NCBI RefSeq assembly: GCF_003939025.1
Contig: NZ_RQIH01000003.1
Span: 1 to 64,000 of the forward strand
From: Rhizobium sophoriradicis
Lineage (GTDB): Bacteria; Pseudomonadota; Alphaproteobacteria; Rhizobiales; Rhizobiaceae
Direction of reading: 5' to 3'
Length of the DNA: 64,000 bases
In this document: positions 54,200 through 63,273 of the stretch, piece after piece
Layout: every line of letters begins with the position of its first letter
Numbering within the stretch: position 1 is the first letter of the stretch
Notes under the pieces: generated by a model
The model's input: the letters and a program-made list of their open reading frames with translations, nothing else
Databases searched by the model: none
What the model was told of the DNA's origin: nothing
Program-made: the position numbers and the translations under genes

Positions 54200-55669
54200 T
54201 CAGCCCACCGAACCTTCCAGCGAAATGCTGATCAGCTTCTGCGCCTCGACGGCAAATTCCATCGGCAGTTCCTGCAGAACTTCCTTGACGAAGCCGTTGA
54301 CGATCAGGGCGATCGCCGCCTCGGTCGGGATACCGCGCTGCAGGCAGTAGAACAGTTGGTCCTCGGAGATCTTCGAGGTCGTCGCTTCGTGCTCGAACTG
54401 CGCCGTCGAATTCTTCGCCTCGATGTAGGGCACGGTATGGGCGCCGCACTTGTCGCCGATCAGCAGCGAATCGCACTGGGTGAAGTTGCGTGCGTTCGAC
54501 GCCTTGCGATGAGCCGAGACCTGGCCGCGGTAGGTGTTGTTGGAAACGCCAGCGGCAATACCCTTGGAGACGATGCGGCTCGACGTGTTCTTGCCGAGAT
54601 GGATCATCTTGGTGCCGCTGTCGATCTGCTGATGGCCATTGGACACGGCAATCGAATAGAACTCGCCGCGGCTGTCGTCGCCCCGCAGGATGCAGGACGG
54701 GTACTTCCAGGTGATCGCCGAGCCGGTTTCGACCTGCGTCCAGGAGATTTTCGAGCGGTCGCCGCGGCAATCGCCACGCTTGGTGACGAAATTGTAGATG
54801 CCGCCCTTGCCTTCCTTATCGCCAGGATACCAGTTCTGGACGGTGGAATATTTGATCTCGGCATCGTCGAGAGCCACGAGTTCGACCACGGCGGCATGCA
54901 GCTGGTTTTCATCGCGCTGCGGGGCGGTGCAGCCTTCAAGGTAGGAGACGTAGGCGCCTTCCTCGGCGATGATCAGCGTGCGCTCGAACTGGCCGGTACC
55001 CTTCTCGTTGATGCGAAAATAGGTGGAGAGCTCCATCGGGCAGCGAACGCCCTTCGGCACGAAGACGAAGGAACCGTCGGTAAACACCGCCGAATTCAGC
55101 GTCGCGTAATAATTGTCCGAGGTCGGCACGACCGAGCCGAGATATTTCCTGACGAGATCGGGATGTTCGCGGATCGCTTCCGAAATCGACATGAAGATCA
55201 CGCCGGCCTTCTTCAGCTCCGCCTTGAAGGTGGTGACGACCGAGACGCTGTCGAAAACCGCATCGACGGCAATCTTCGGCTTTTCGACGCCGGCAAGGAT
55301 CTCCTGCTCACGGAGCGGGATGCCGAGCTTCTCATAGACCTTCAACAGTTCCGGATCGACCTCGTCGAGCGACTTCGGACCCGGCGCGCTCTTCGGCGCG
55401 GCGTAGTAATGGATGTCGTTGAAATCGATCTTCGGATAATTGACGCGCGCCCAGGTCGGCTCTTCCAGCGTCAGCCAGCGCCGATAGGCCTCCAGACGCC
55501 ATTCCAGCATCCATTCCGGCTCCTGCTTCTTGGCCGAAATGAAGCGGATGATATCCTCGGACAGGCCCTTGGGCGCCTTATCCATCTCGATGACAGTCTC
55601 GAAACCGTATTTGTACTGGTCCACATCGATCAGGCGCACCTGGTCGATCGTTTCCTGCACGGCAGCCAT
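54200..55669 (-). CDS. sufB: Fe-S cluster assembly protein SufB
   Basis: A 489-residue scaffold subunit. Typical stretches are [109 protein letters not shown] and [38 protein letters not shown]. It binds the nascent cluster with SufC and SufD. The ATG at 55669 has GGAG 6 bases upstream. Three short tandem palindromes lie 52-116 bases upstream. Confidence 0.96.
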   Translation of the reverse strand: MAAVQETIDQVRLIDVDQYKYGFETVIEMDKAPKGLSEDIIRFISAKKQEPEWMLEWRLEAYRRWLTLEEPTWARVNYPKIDFNDIHYYAAPKSAPGPKSLDEVDPELLKVYEKLGIPLREQEILAGVEKPKIAVDAVFDSVSVVTTFKAELKKAGVIFMSISEAIREHPDLVRKYLGSVVPTSDNYYATLNSAVFTDGSFVFVPKGVRCPMELSTYFRINEKGTGQFERTLIIAEEGAYVSYLEGCTAPQRDENQLHAAVVELVALDDAEIKYSTVQNWYPGDKEGKGGIYNFVTKRGDCRGDRSKISWTQVETGSAITWKYPSCILRGDDSRGEFYSIAVSNGHQQIDSGTKMIHLGKNTSSRIVSKGIAAGVSNNTYRGQVSAHRKASNARNFTQCDSLLIGDKCGAHTVPYIEAKNSTAQFEHEATTSKISEDQLFYCLQRGIPTEAAIALIVNGFVKEVLQELPMEFAVEAQKLISISLEGSVG

Positions 55670-55720
55670 TTCGTTCTCCAATCTCGCCGGATACAAGGTC
55701 CGGCAGCTTGTAGCGTATAT

Positions 55721-55785
55721 GGGCAATTTCCTTGCCCTGATGGTCGGGCAAATCCTTGCCCTGTTAGTCGGGCAAATCCTTGCCC
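55721..55785. repeat. Three tandem 24/25-base repeats, each a small palindrome
   Basis: Palindromes at 55721-55737, 55746-55761 and 55770-55785. The last two are identical (GGGCAAATCCTTGCCC) and the first has a 5-base centre (TTTCC). The repeat period is 24-25 bases. They lie in the sufS2-sufB gap on the suf transcript, so they could form three small RNA stems or bind a protein. Confidence 0.75.
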
Positions 55786-55862
55786 TGATGTAAGAGGCCA
55801 AAAGGGACTTTTCAGCCCGGTTGGCAAGCGGAAATTTGCATTTCCGCAAGTTTATGATGCGG

Positions 55863-57029
55863 TCAGGCCGCCTCCCCCGCCGGTCTGCGCCGGCAGGCGA
55901 TCTTGGCAAAAGCGGCAATAGCCCTGTCGATGTCCTCTTCCGTCGTCGAGAAGCCAAGCGAAATCCGCAGCGCACCGAGCTTGGCGTCGCGTCCCATCGC
56001 CGTCAGCACGTGGCTTTCGCCGAGCCGGCCGGACGAGCAGGCCGAGCCCGCCGAAAGCGCCACGCCCTCGAGATCGAAGGCGATCTGCCCGGTCTCGGCC
56101 TTCAATCCCGGCAGGGTGAAGAAGATCGTATTGGCGACTCGCTCGCCGCCCTCGCCGTGGATGATCACGTCGGCCGCCTCCTGGCGCATACCGGCTTCCA
56201 GCCGCTGGCGCAGTGCGCCGATGGCGACGTTGCGCGTCTCCCGCTCATTCGCTGCCACCTCGGCCGCCGCACCGAAACCGATCAGCGCCAGCGAATTCTG
56301 CGTCCCCGACCGGTGACCTCGCTCCTGTCCGCCGCCCTGGATCAGTGGCCGCGGCATCAGCGCCTCGCCGCGCGCGATCAGCGCACCGGCGCCCTTCGGC
56401 CCGCCGATCTTGTGTGAGGAGACGATGATGAAATCGGCGCCGAGCCTGTCGATATCGAGCGCGATGCGGCCGGCCGCTTGCACGGCATCGACCACAAAGA
56501 GCCCGCCATGGGCGTGAACGATCTTTGCCGCCGCCTCGACCGGCTGGACGATACCGGTCTCGTTGTTGACAAGCATGATGGCGACCATCGGCAGGCCAGC
56601 GGCCTTGTCATGGGCATCGAGCAGGGTAGCGAGCGCGTCGAGATCGACGGTCCCGGCCTCCGTCACGGGGATCTCCGTCATCTTTTCCTTGGCGAAACGT
56701 CCGCCTTCGCGCACGGCCGGATGTTCGACTGCCGAAAAGTAAAGGTGGCCGAGCCGAAGCGGCGTCCGGCCCATGCGAAAATCCGGGGTCAACACCAGAT
56801 TGGCGGCCTCGGTCGCGCCGCTGGTGAAAACCACATTCCCGGCATCGGTGCCGGCCAGTGCCGCCACCTTGCGTCGTGCGCCTTCGATGGCGGCGCGCGC
56901 GGCGCGGCCCTCTCCATGCACGCTGTTCGGATTACCAAACACGTCGATGGCGCGCATGATCGCCTCGCGCGCTGCCGGATGCAGCGGCGCTGTGGCATTC
57001 CAATCGAGATAAAGGCGTGGCGGCGCCAT
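55863..57029 (-). CDS. sufS2: Cysteine desulfurase (IscS/NifS type), first gene of the suf operon (SufS2)
   Basis: A 388-residue group I desulfurase. The N-terminus is [20 protein letters not shown], the PLP lysine is in [16 protein letters not shown], and the active cysteine is in [19 protein letters not shown]. It resembles IscS/NifS rather than SufS. Its position matches the sufS2 gene that opens the Rhizobium leguminosarum sufS2BCDS1XA operon. Iron boxes lie 116-164 bases upstream. It may supply sulfur to the same scaffold under low-iron conditions, or serve thiolation reactions. Confidence 0.92.
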   Translation of the reverse strand: MAPPRLYLDWNATAPLHPAAREAIMRAIDVFGNPNSVHGEGRAARAAIEGARRKVAALAGTDAGNVVFTSGATEAANLVLTPDFRMGRTPLRLGHLYFSAVEHPAVREGGRFAKEKMTEIPVTEAGTVDLDALATLLDAHDKAAGLPMVAIMLVNNETGIVQPVEAAAKIVHAHGGLFVVDAVQAAGRIALDIDRLGADFIIVSSHKIGGPKGAGALIARGEALMPRPLIQGGGQERGHRSGTQNSLALIGFGAAAEVAANERETRNVAIGALRQRLEAGMRQEAADVIIHGEGGERVANTIFFTLPGLKAETGQIAFDLEGVALSAGSACSSGRLGESHVLTAMGRDAKLGALRISLGFSTTEEDIDRAIAAFAKIACRRRPAGEAA

Positions 57030-57144
57030 GTCTTCAGTCCTGCGCTTGACGAGCTTGCTTCAGCACCCGCGGCTCATTTTTCTTGAAATTTCCGCCGGGC
57101 TTGCCTTATGACACGTTCCACGAAGCCGTGGATCGCCATGCAAG

Positions 57145-57161
57145 TTTCGAATTGTTCTAAA
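57145..57161. promoter_or_regulatory. Irr box (ICE motif)
   Basis: TTTCGAATTGTTCTAAA matches the Irr-binding ICE pattern (TTTAGAA-N3-TTCTAAA) at 13 of 14 defined positions. A second partial repeat, TTTTAGAA, follows at 57167-57174. It lies between the suf operon and the divergent hydrolase gene. Irr represses or activates iron genes in rhizobia when heme is low. Confidence 0.65.
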
Positions 57162-57178
57162 CTGCGTTTTAGAAAAGC

Positions 57179-57193
57179 TGACAACGTTAGTCA
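57179..57193. promoter_or_regulatory. RirA box (IRO motif)
   Basis: TGACAACGTTAGTCA has the TGA-N9-TCA form of the iron-responsive operator. On the minus strand it overlaps a TTGACT hexamer (57189-57194) that could be the suf operon -35, with TAAAAC about 17 bases further on. This agrees with RirA repression of the suf operon in iron-replete cells. Confidence 0.65.
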
Positions 57194-57246
57194 AGTCATG
57201 TTGTCGTCCAACGCAGCGCGAACGCGAAATAAAACCCGGAGTACCA

Positions 57247-57924
57247 ATGCCCGAAGTAATTTTCAACGGCCCAGCCGGCCGTCTTGAAGGCCGCTACCAG
57301 CCCTCCAAGGAAAAAAGCGCGCCCATCGCCCTGATCCTGCATCCGCATCCGCAGTTCGGCGGCACGATGAACAATCAGATCGTCTACCAGCTCTTCTACA
57401 TGTTCCAGAAGCGCGGGTTCACGACGTTGCGCTTCAATTTCCGGGGCATCGGCCGCAGCCAGGGCGAATTCGACCACGGCGCCGGCGAACTGTCGGATGC
57501 CGCCTCGGCGCTCGACTGGGTGCAGAGCCTGCATCCCGATTCGAAGACCTGTTGGGTCGCCGGTTATTCCTTCGGTTCCTGGATCGGCATGCAGCTCCTG
57601 ATGCGCCGGCCGGAGATCGAAGGCTTCATGTCAATCGCCCCGCAGCCCAATACCTACGACTTCTCGTTCCTGGCGCCCTGCCCCTCCTCCGGCCTGATCA
57701 TCAACGGCGAGGCCGACAAGGTGGCGCCGGAAAAGGACGTCAACGGCCTCGTGGAGAAGCTGAAGACCCAGAAGGGTATTCTCATCACCCATCGCACCGT
57801 CCCCAACGCCAACCACTTCTTCAATGGTCAGGTCGAGACGCTGATGAGCGAATGTGAGGACTATCTCGACCGCCGCCTCAACGGCGAACTGGTGCCGGAG
57901 CCGGCCGCAAAGCGGATCCGCTGA
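57247..57924 (+). CDS. Alpha/beta hydrolase of unknown specificity
   Basis: A 225-residue alpha/beta-fold protein. LILHPHPQFGGTMNNQIVYQLFYMFQKRGFTTLRFNFRGIGRSQGEFDHG and the nucleophile elbow VAGYSFGSWIG (serine) are typical of the YpfH/CC-type hydrolases found throughout alphaproteobacteria. The C-terminal NANHFFNGQVETL supplies the histidine. It is divergent from the suf operon across a 217-base region with the iron boxes, so it could be iron-regulated too. Confidence 0.85.
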   Translation: MPEVIFNGPAGRLEGRYQPSKEKSAPIALILHPHPQFGGTMNNQIVYQLFYMFQKRGFTTLRFNFRGIGRSQGEFDHGAGELSDAASALDWVQSLHPDSKTCWVAGYSFGSWIGMQLLMRRPEIEGFMSIAPQPNTYDFSFLAPCPSSGLIINGEADKVAPEKDVNGLVEKLKTQKGILITHRTVPNANHFFNGQVETLMSECEDYLDRRLNGELVPEPAAKRIR

Positions 57925-58011
57925 CCTCATAGAGCCGGCGTCCGCTCGATGCGGCACGTCCGGCCGCACCGGCTCCCTTGTGCCTGAACAGATCACTTAC
58001 CCTGTCCATCA

Positions 58012-58548
58012 TCACGAGGCGCTGGGCCTTCCCGGCCGCATATCGGCGGTCATCTCGAAAGCGGCATCGAGGCCTCCATCGATCAGGATCGGCGTACGTT
58101 CGCGCATGCCGATCTTCCTGAGAACGCGCTGCGAGGCGATATTTTCGGGATGGGTGAAGGCGATGAAGCCAAGCGCAAATCTCCTATCGAAAAACCAGTC
58201 GGCCAGCGCGCTTGCCGCTTCCGTTGCCAGGCCCTTGCCCCACACTTCCTCGCTCAGGGAATAACCGAGTTCGAACTGCTCACTCCTGAACCGCGAAATG
58301 CCGGCGCGGCCAATGAACCGGCCGTCCTCCCCGAGAAGCTTGTATTTGGTCGTGCCATCGCGCGCCTGTTCCTCAAACCAGCCCCGCACCCGCTGTTCCG
58401 CCTTCTCGAGGCTCCATGGCGCGTTCCCGGGCAGATATCGCGTCGTCGCCATCGTCGAATGCAGCCGCTGTACCAACGGCGCATCGGCTTGGTCCCACAT
58501 GACGAAGGTGAGCCGCGGCGTTCGGAGGATCACCCTATCCTCATTCAT
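58012..58548 (-). CDS. GNAT-family N-acetyltransferase (RimJ-like)
   Basis: A 178-residue acetyltransferase with [23 protein letters not shown] at the N-terminus and [29 protein letters not shown] forming the acetyl-CoA loop. [16 protein letters not shown] is the usual C-terminal motif. The start overlaps the AnmK stop by four bases (ATGA), so the genes are translationally coupled. The substrate is unknown. Confidence 0.87.
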   Translation of the reverse strand: MNEDRVILRTPRLTFVMWDQADAPLVQRLHSTMATTRYLPGNAPWSLEKAEQRVRGWFEEQARDGTTKYKLLGEDGRFIGRAGISRFRSEQFELGYSLSEEVWGKGLATEAASALADWFFDRRFALGFIAFTHPENIASQRVLRKIGMRERTPILIDGGLDAAFEMTADMRPGRPSAS

Positions 58549-59663
58549 GGCCTTGCCAGCAAGCCGCCGCTGACCGGGATCTCGACCCCGGTGGTGCCGG
58601 GAAAGGTCAACGGCAATCCATCCAGCGAGCGGACGGCGAGATAGGCCCAGGCCTCGGCCTCCATCGCGTCGCCGTCAAAACCCGCCTCCTCCGCGGTCAA
58701 AACCTTCGATCCAAGCGCTTCGGCCATGACTGAAAACTCAGCCATCAAGGTGGCGTTAAGCCGCCCGCCGCCGCAGACGATATAGATCGACGGCTTCTCA
58801 GGCAGGAAACCGGCGGATTTGACGATCGAGGCGGCAGCGACATGAGCGAGTGTGCGGGCGCCGTCTTCGAGGCTCGCGTCGCCCTGATGAAGCGGCGCGA
58901 AATCGCCGCGGTCAAGCGACCGGCGGACATTGCCGCGGAAGAACGGGCTCTCCAGATATCGCTGCGCCAGGGCGGCGACCACCTTGCCGCGTCCGCCGAT
59001 CTCGCCGCCGGAATCATAGGTTTTGCCGGTCTGCATCTCCACCCATTGGTCGATCAGCGTATTGCCCGGGCCGCTGTCGAAGGCCGATATGCGGCCGTCA
59101 GGGCCGATCGAGGTCAGATTGGAGATGCCGCCGATGTTGACGAAGCACACCGCTTCCCCCGCCTGCTGGAATTTTCCCGCGAGTGCGGCGTGATAGGCCG
59201 GCACCAGCGGCGCGCCCTGCCCACCATGGCGCATGTCGTTGGCGCGCATGTCGTAGACCACCGATATGCCGGTTCGCCGGGCGAGGTCGCCGCCGTCGCC
59301 GATCTGAATCGTCAGTCCTTCGTCGGGCCGGTGAAGCACGGTCTGGCCATGAAAGCCGAGAACATCGACGGCATCGGCTGACAGCCCGAAACGCTCAAGG
59401 AATGCCGTAACGGCAATTGCATGCCGCTTGGTCAACTCAAGCTCGATGTCACGAAGTTCCGCGGGTCGCTCGCGCCTATCGGTTAGCGGACGCGCCAGGT
59501 CCAGCGCCCGCTTGAGCCGCTCGCGAAATTCGGCCTCATACGGCACGCCCAGGAATGGCCCGCGCTCGATGAAGCCGCGGCCGTCTGTCTTGACCAGCGC
59601 GACGTCGATTCCATCCATCGACGTGCCGCTCATCAGGCCGATCGCGGTTCTGATCACGTCCAT
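58545..59663 (-). CDS. anmK: Anhydro-N-acetylmuramic acid kinase
   Basis: A 372-residue sugar kinase of the ASKHA fold that opens and phosphorylates 1,6-anhydro-MurNAc during peptidoglycan recycling. [16 protein letters not shown] is the signature N-terminus. [29 protein letters not shown] and [15 protein letters not shown] are also diagnostic, and the C-terminal [12 protein letters not shown] completes the site. It is divergent from tyrS, the common gene order in alphaproteobacteria. Confidence 0.95.
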   Translation of the reverse strand: MDVIRTAIGLMSGTSMDGIDVALVKTDGRGFIERGPFLGVPYEAEFRERLKRALDLARPLTDRRERPAELRDIELELTKRHAIAVTAFLERFGLSADAVDVLGFHGQTVLHRPDEGLTIQIGDGGDLARRTGISVVYDMRANDMRHGGQGAPLVPAYHAALAGKFQQAGEAVCFVNIGGISNLTSIGPDGRISAFDSGPGNTLIDQWVEMQTGKTYDSGGEIGGRGKVVAALAQRYLESPFFRGNVRRSLDRGDFAPLHQGDASLEDGARTLAHVAAASIVKSAGFLPEKPSIYIVCGGGRLNATLMAEFSVMAEALGSKVLTAEEAGFDGDAMEAEAWAYLAVRSLDGLPLTFPGTTGVEIPVSGGLLARP

Positions 59664-59795
59664 GAGGCTTGCCTCCCATGCGATTCACGGATGCACTTTT
59701 GTAAAAACAGTGCTAAACGCGCCGCGACAGATCAACAACAACGAAGTTGCGCAAGGCCACACGGGACCGAACGCAGACACCAAGAGACGAAAGCC

Positions 59796-61052
59796 ATGTC
59801 CGAGTTCAAGTCCGATTTCCTCCGTACGCTGAAAGAGCGCGGCTTCATTCATCAGATCTCTGATGAGCGCGGCCTCGACGACCTGTTCGCCAAGGAAACC
59901 GTGACGGCCTATATCGGCTACGACCCGACCGCATCCAGCCTCCATGTCGGCCATCTCACGCAGATCATGATGCTGCACTGGCTGCAAGCGACGGGCCACC
60001 GGCCGATTTCGCTGATGGGCGGCGGCACGGGCATGGTCGGCGATCCCTCCTTCAAGGAGGAAGCGCGCAAGCTGATGACGATCGAGACGATCGAGCAGAA
60101 TATCGCCTCGATCAAGAGCTGCTTCTCGAACTATCTTGATTACGACAAGCCCGGAAACGCCGCGCTGATGATCAACAACGCCGAATGGCTGCGCTCGTTG
60201 AATTACCTCGAATTCCTGCGCGATGTCGGCCGCCATTTCTCGGTCAACCGCATGCTGTCCTTCGACAGCGTGAAGACGCGCCTTGACCGCGAACAGTCGC
60301 TGTCTTTCCTGGAATTCAACTACATGATCCTCCAGGCTTATGATTTCGTCGAACTGGCCAAGCGCTACGATTGCCGTCTGCAGATGGGCGGTTCGGATCA
60401 GTGGGGCAATATCGTCAACGGCATCGATCTCGGTCACCGCATGGGGACGCCGCAGCTCTATGCGCTGACCTCGCCGCTGCTGACCACCTCGTCCGGCGCC
60501 AAGATGGGCAAGTCGGCCTCCGGCGCGGTCTGGCTGAACGCCGACCTGCTTCCCGTCTATGACTTCTGGCAATATTGGCGCAACACCGAGGACGCCGATG
60601 TGCCGCGCTTCCTCAAACTCTTCACCACCCTGCCGATGGATGAAATCGCACGGCTTTCGGCAATCGGCGGGTCGGAGTTGAATGAAGTCAAAAAGATCCT
60701 GGCAACCGAAGTCACCGCGATCCTGCACGGCCGTCCGGCAGCCGAACAGGCTGCGGAGACGGCGCGCAAGACCTTCGAGGAAGGCGGGCTCTCCGAAAAC
60801 CTGCCTTCCGTCGAGATCCCGGCCATCGAACTCGACGGCGGCATCGGCCTGCTGTCGCTGATGGTCCGCGCCGGCCTTGCCGGCTCCAACGGCGAGGCCC
60901 GCCGCCACGTCCAGGGCGGCGCGGTGCGCATCAACGACGAGGCGGTCAGCGACGAACGCCGCCTGATCGGCAGCGACGAAATCACCGCCGACGGCGTCAT
61001 CAAGCTGTCGCTCGGCAAGAAGAAGCACATCCTGATCCGCCGCGCGGCGTAA
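59796..61052 (+). CDS. tyrS: Tyrosyl-tRNA synthetase
   Basis: A 418-residue class I synthetase. [16 protein letters not shown] contains the HIGH motif (HVGH) and [18 protein letters not shown] the KMSKS loop (KMGKS). The C-terminal S4-like domain ends with [22 protein letters not shown] chose the ATG at 59796; the frame is open from 59691. A good terminator follows. It is divergent from anmK. Confidence 0.96.
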   Translation: MSEFKSDFLRTLKERGFIHQISDERGLDDLFAKETVTAYIGYDPTASSLHVGHLTQIMMLHWLQATGHRPISLMGGGTGMVGDPSFKEEARKLMTIETIEQNIASIKSCFSNYLDYDKPGNAALMINNAEWLRSLNYLEFLRDVGRHFSVNRMLSFDSVKTRLDREQSLSFLEFNYMILQAYDFVELAKRYDCRLQMGGSDQWGNIVNGIDLGHRMGTPQLYALTSPLLTTSSGAKMGKSASGAVWLNADLLPVYDFWQYWRNTEDADVPRFLKLFTTLPMDEIARLSAIGGSELNEVKKILATEVTAILHGRPAAEQAAETARKTFEEGGLSENLPSVEIPAIELDGGIGLLSLMVRAGLAGSNGEARRHVQGGAVRINDEAVSDERRLIGSDEITADGVIKLSLGKKKHILIRRAA

Positions 61053-61078
61053 GCGGCGGCTTGAATAAAACAGAGACA

Positions 61079-61110
61079 ACGGCCGGCGATTGAGCCGGCC
61101 GTTTTCGTTT
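61079..61110 (+). terminator. Rho-independent terminator of tyrS
   Basis: ACGGCCGGC (61079-61087) and GCCGGCCGT (61094-61102) pair perfectly around a 6-base loop and are followed by TTTCGTTTC. It ends the tyrS transcript and faces the opposing small gene at 61137. Confidence 0.85.
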
Positions 61111-61136
61111 CGCTGAAGCCGTGGCGAGTCAGAAGA

Positions 61137-61418
61137 TCACTCAACCCCGGACCGAGATATCGCATCCGTTCGTTCGACCGCTTGAAAGAAATAGGGTGGC
61201 GGATTGACGTCTGTAGCGGGCGGCACGCGTGACCACCAGCTGATTGAGAAGACCGGCGGGGTGACCGTCGCGTCGAGGGGAACCATGAGGATATGGTCGG
61301 AGCGGACGGGCGCCGGCCTCAGTCGCGCTCCCTTCTCTGAGGCATAGGAAAACTGGTGGCCAGACGTGATCGCGATCACGGCGGCAAATGCGAAAGAGAT
61401 TGTCCGAGCACACAGCAT
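61137..61418 (-). CDS. Small exported hypothetical protein
   Basis: A 93-residue protein with a plausible signal peptide (LCARTISFAFAAVIAITSGHQFSYA). The mature part of about 65 residues is proline- and valine-rich, with SISWWSRVPPATDVNPPPYFF. No family is recognised, and another frame overlaps it on the same strand. The signal peptide and the terminator just beyond its end support it as real, but moderately. Confidence 0.5.
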   Translation of the reverse strand: MLCARTISFAFAAVIAITSGHQFSYASEKGARLRPAPVRSDHILMVPLDATVTPPVFSISWWSRVPPATDVNPPPYFFQAVERTDAISRSGVE

Positions 61419-61602
61419 GGCATTCTCCGCCGGCCGTCGATTTCCGGCCGAACCCTATTTTACATCAGAACTTGCTAAAATGCTCAAGCGTCGATCACGA
61501 ATTTGTCGGTCGCGGTTGCGCACCAGCCGTGAACCCTCACCACCCTTCCGGAACCTTTTCCGTCCGGCGGGATTTGCGACCAGATGGATTTGGAGCGCCG
61601 GC

Positions 61603-63264
61603 ATGATCAATGACCTCTGGTACAAAAACGCCGTCATCTACTGCCTGTCCGTCGAGACCTTCATGGATGCGAACGGTGACGGCGTCGGCGATTTTCAGGG
61701 ACTGATGCGCCGTCTCGACTATCTCTCCGGCCTCGGCGTGACAGCGATCTGGCTGATGCCGTTTCAGGCGTCTCCCGGTCGTGACGACGGTTACGACGTC
61801 TCCGACTATTACAATGTCGACCGGCGCTACGGTTCGCTCGGCGATTTCGTCGAATTCACCCACGGCGCCAAGCAGCGCGGCATCCGGGTGCTGATCGATC
61901 TGGTGATCAATCACACCTCGAAGGATCATCCCTGGTTTCAGGACGCCAGAAGCGATCCGAATTCGCGCTATCGTGAATGGTACGTCTGGTCGGACAAAAA
62001 GCCTGCGAATGCGGATCAGGGCATGGTTTTCCCTGGCGTCCAGAAGACCACCTGGACCTATGACGAAAAAGCCAAGGCCTATTATTTCCACCGCTTCTAC
62101 GATCACCAGCCCGATCTCAACACCTCCAACCTAGAGGTCCAGGCGGAGATCCTCAAGATCATGGGCTTCTGGATCCAGCTCGGCGTCTCGGGCTTCCGGA
62201 TGGATGCCGCCCCTTTCATCATCGCGACGAAAGGTGCCGAGGTCGCCAAGCCGGTCGAGCAGTTCGACATGCTGCGGAAGTTTCGCGAGTTCCTGCAATG
62301 GCGCCTCGGCGACTCCATCGTGCTGGCGGAGGCCAACATCCTGCCGAAGGATAATTTCGAATATTTCGGCGACGATGGCGACCGCATGCAGATGATGTTC
62401 AATTTCCAGGTCAACCAGACGCTGTTCTATGCACTCGCGACGGCCGATACCCGCCCGCTGAAGAAGGCGATGGAGGCCACCAAGCCGCGCCCGGCAACTG
62501 CCCAATGGGGGCTGTTTCTTCGCAACCACGATGAATTGGATCTCGGTCGTCTGACGGATAAGCAGCGCAACGCAGTATTTGCCGCGTTCGGACCCGAGAG
62601 GGACATGCAGCTTTATGACAGAGGCATTCGTCGTCGCCTGGCGCCCATGCTTGGCGGCGACCGGCGCAGGATCGAGATGGCCTACAGCCTGCTATTCTCG
62701 CTGCCCGGAACTCCAGTCATCCGCTACGGCGATGAAATCGGCATGGGCGATGATTTGTGTCTGCCGGAGCGCAATTGCGCGCGCACCCCGATGCAATGGT
62801 CGACGGAGCCGGAAGGCGGCTTCACCAAAAGCCAAAAACCCATTACGCCGGTCATCAAGGACGGCCCCTACGGCTTCGAACATATCAACGTCGCCGTCCA
62901 GCGGCGCGACCCGAACTCGCTCCTGAACTGGACCGAGCGAATGATCCGAATGCGCAAGGAGGCTCCCGAAATCGGTTGGGGCGATTTCTCGGCGGTCGAC
63001 ACAGGCGACGACGGCGTACTGGCGCTGCGGTATGACTGGCGCGGCAATTCGGTGCTGATCCTGCACAACCTGCATCCGCACCCGTCGGAAATAAGCTTCG
63101 ATCCCGATGTCGGTGAACAGGGGCGAAAGTTGATTGATATTGCCGAGGGTGCGAGCAGCGAGGCGGACGACAAAGGGTGCCATAAGGTCATGCTCGATGC
63201 CTATGGCTATCGCTGGTATCGCGTCGGCGGTCTCGACTATCTCCTCAGGCGGAAGGACATTTAG
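61603..63264 (+). CDS. GH13 alpha-amylase-family enzyme (trehalose synthase / alpha-glucosidase-like)
   Basis: A 553-residue TIM-barrel enzyme. The four conserved regions are present: DLVINHTSKDHPWF, GFRMDAAPF with nucleophile Asp201, LAEANIL with acid/base Glu243, and LRNHDELDL with Asp310. The N-terminus LWYKNAVIYCLSVETFMDANGDGVGDFQGLMRRLDYL and the ending match trehalose-synthase/maltose glucosyltransferase relatives without the C-terminal maltokinase domain. I chose the ATG at 61603, with GGAG 7 bases upstream; the frame is open from 61366. It may make or hydrolyse trehalose or maltose in osmotic or storage metabolism. Confidence 0.88.
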   Translation: MINDLWYKNAVIYCLSVETFMDANGDGVGDFQGLMRRLDYLSGLGVTAIWLMPFQASPGRDDGYDVSDYYNVDRRYGSLGDFVEFTHGAKQRGIRVLIDLVINHTSKDHPWFQDARSDPNSRYREWYVWSDKKPANADQGMVFPGVQKTTWTYDEKAKAYYFHRFYDHQPDLNTSNLEVQAEILKIMGFWIQLGVSGFRMDAAPFIIATKGAEVAKPVEQFDMLRKFREFLQWRLGDSIVLAEANILPKDNFEYFGDDGDRMQMMFNFQVNQTLFYALATADTRPLKKAMEATKPRPATAQWGLFLRNHDELDLGRLTDKQRNAVFAAFGPERDMQLYDRGIRRRLAPMLGGDRRRIEMAYSLLFSLPGTPVIRYGDEIGMGDDLCLPERNCARTPMQWSTEPEGGFTKSQKPITPVIKDGPYGFEHINVAVQRRDPNSLLNWTERMIRMRKEAPEIGWGDFSAVDTGDDGVLALRYDWRGNSVLILHNLHPHPSEISFDPDVGEQGRKLIDIAEGASSEADDKGCHKVMLDAYGYRWYRVGGLDYLLRRKDI

Positions 63265-63273
63265 AGCCCTGTC

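Noticed and set aside
55721..55785. Short regularly spaced repeats considered as a CRISPR array
   Set aside because: Only three units with a 24-25-base period, no variable spacers and no cas genes.
53936..55921. Open frame of 661 codons on the plus strand opposite sufB
   Set aside because: Antisense shadow of sufB; low-complexity, arginine/aspartate-rich translation with no family resemblance.
57182..57193. CAACGTTAGTCA resembling the LacI operator half-site
   Set aside because: It is only a partial match and is better explained as part of the TGA-N9-TCA RirA box of the suf operon, far from the regulon.
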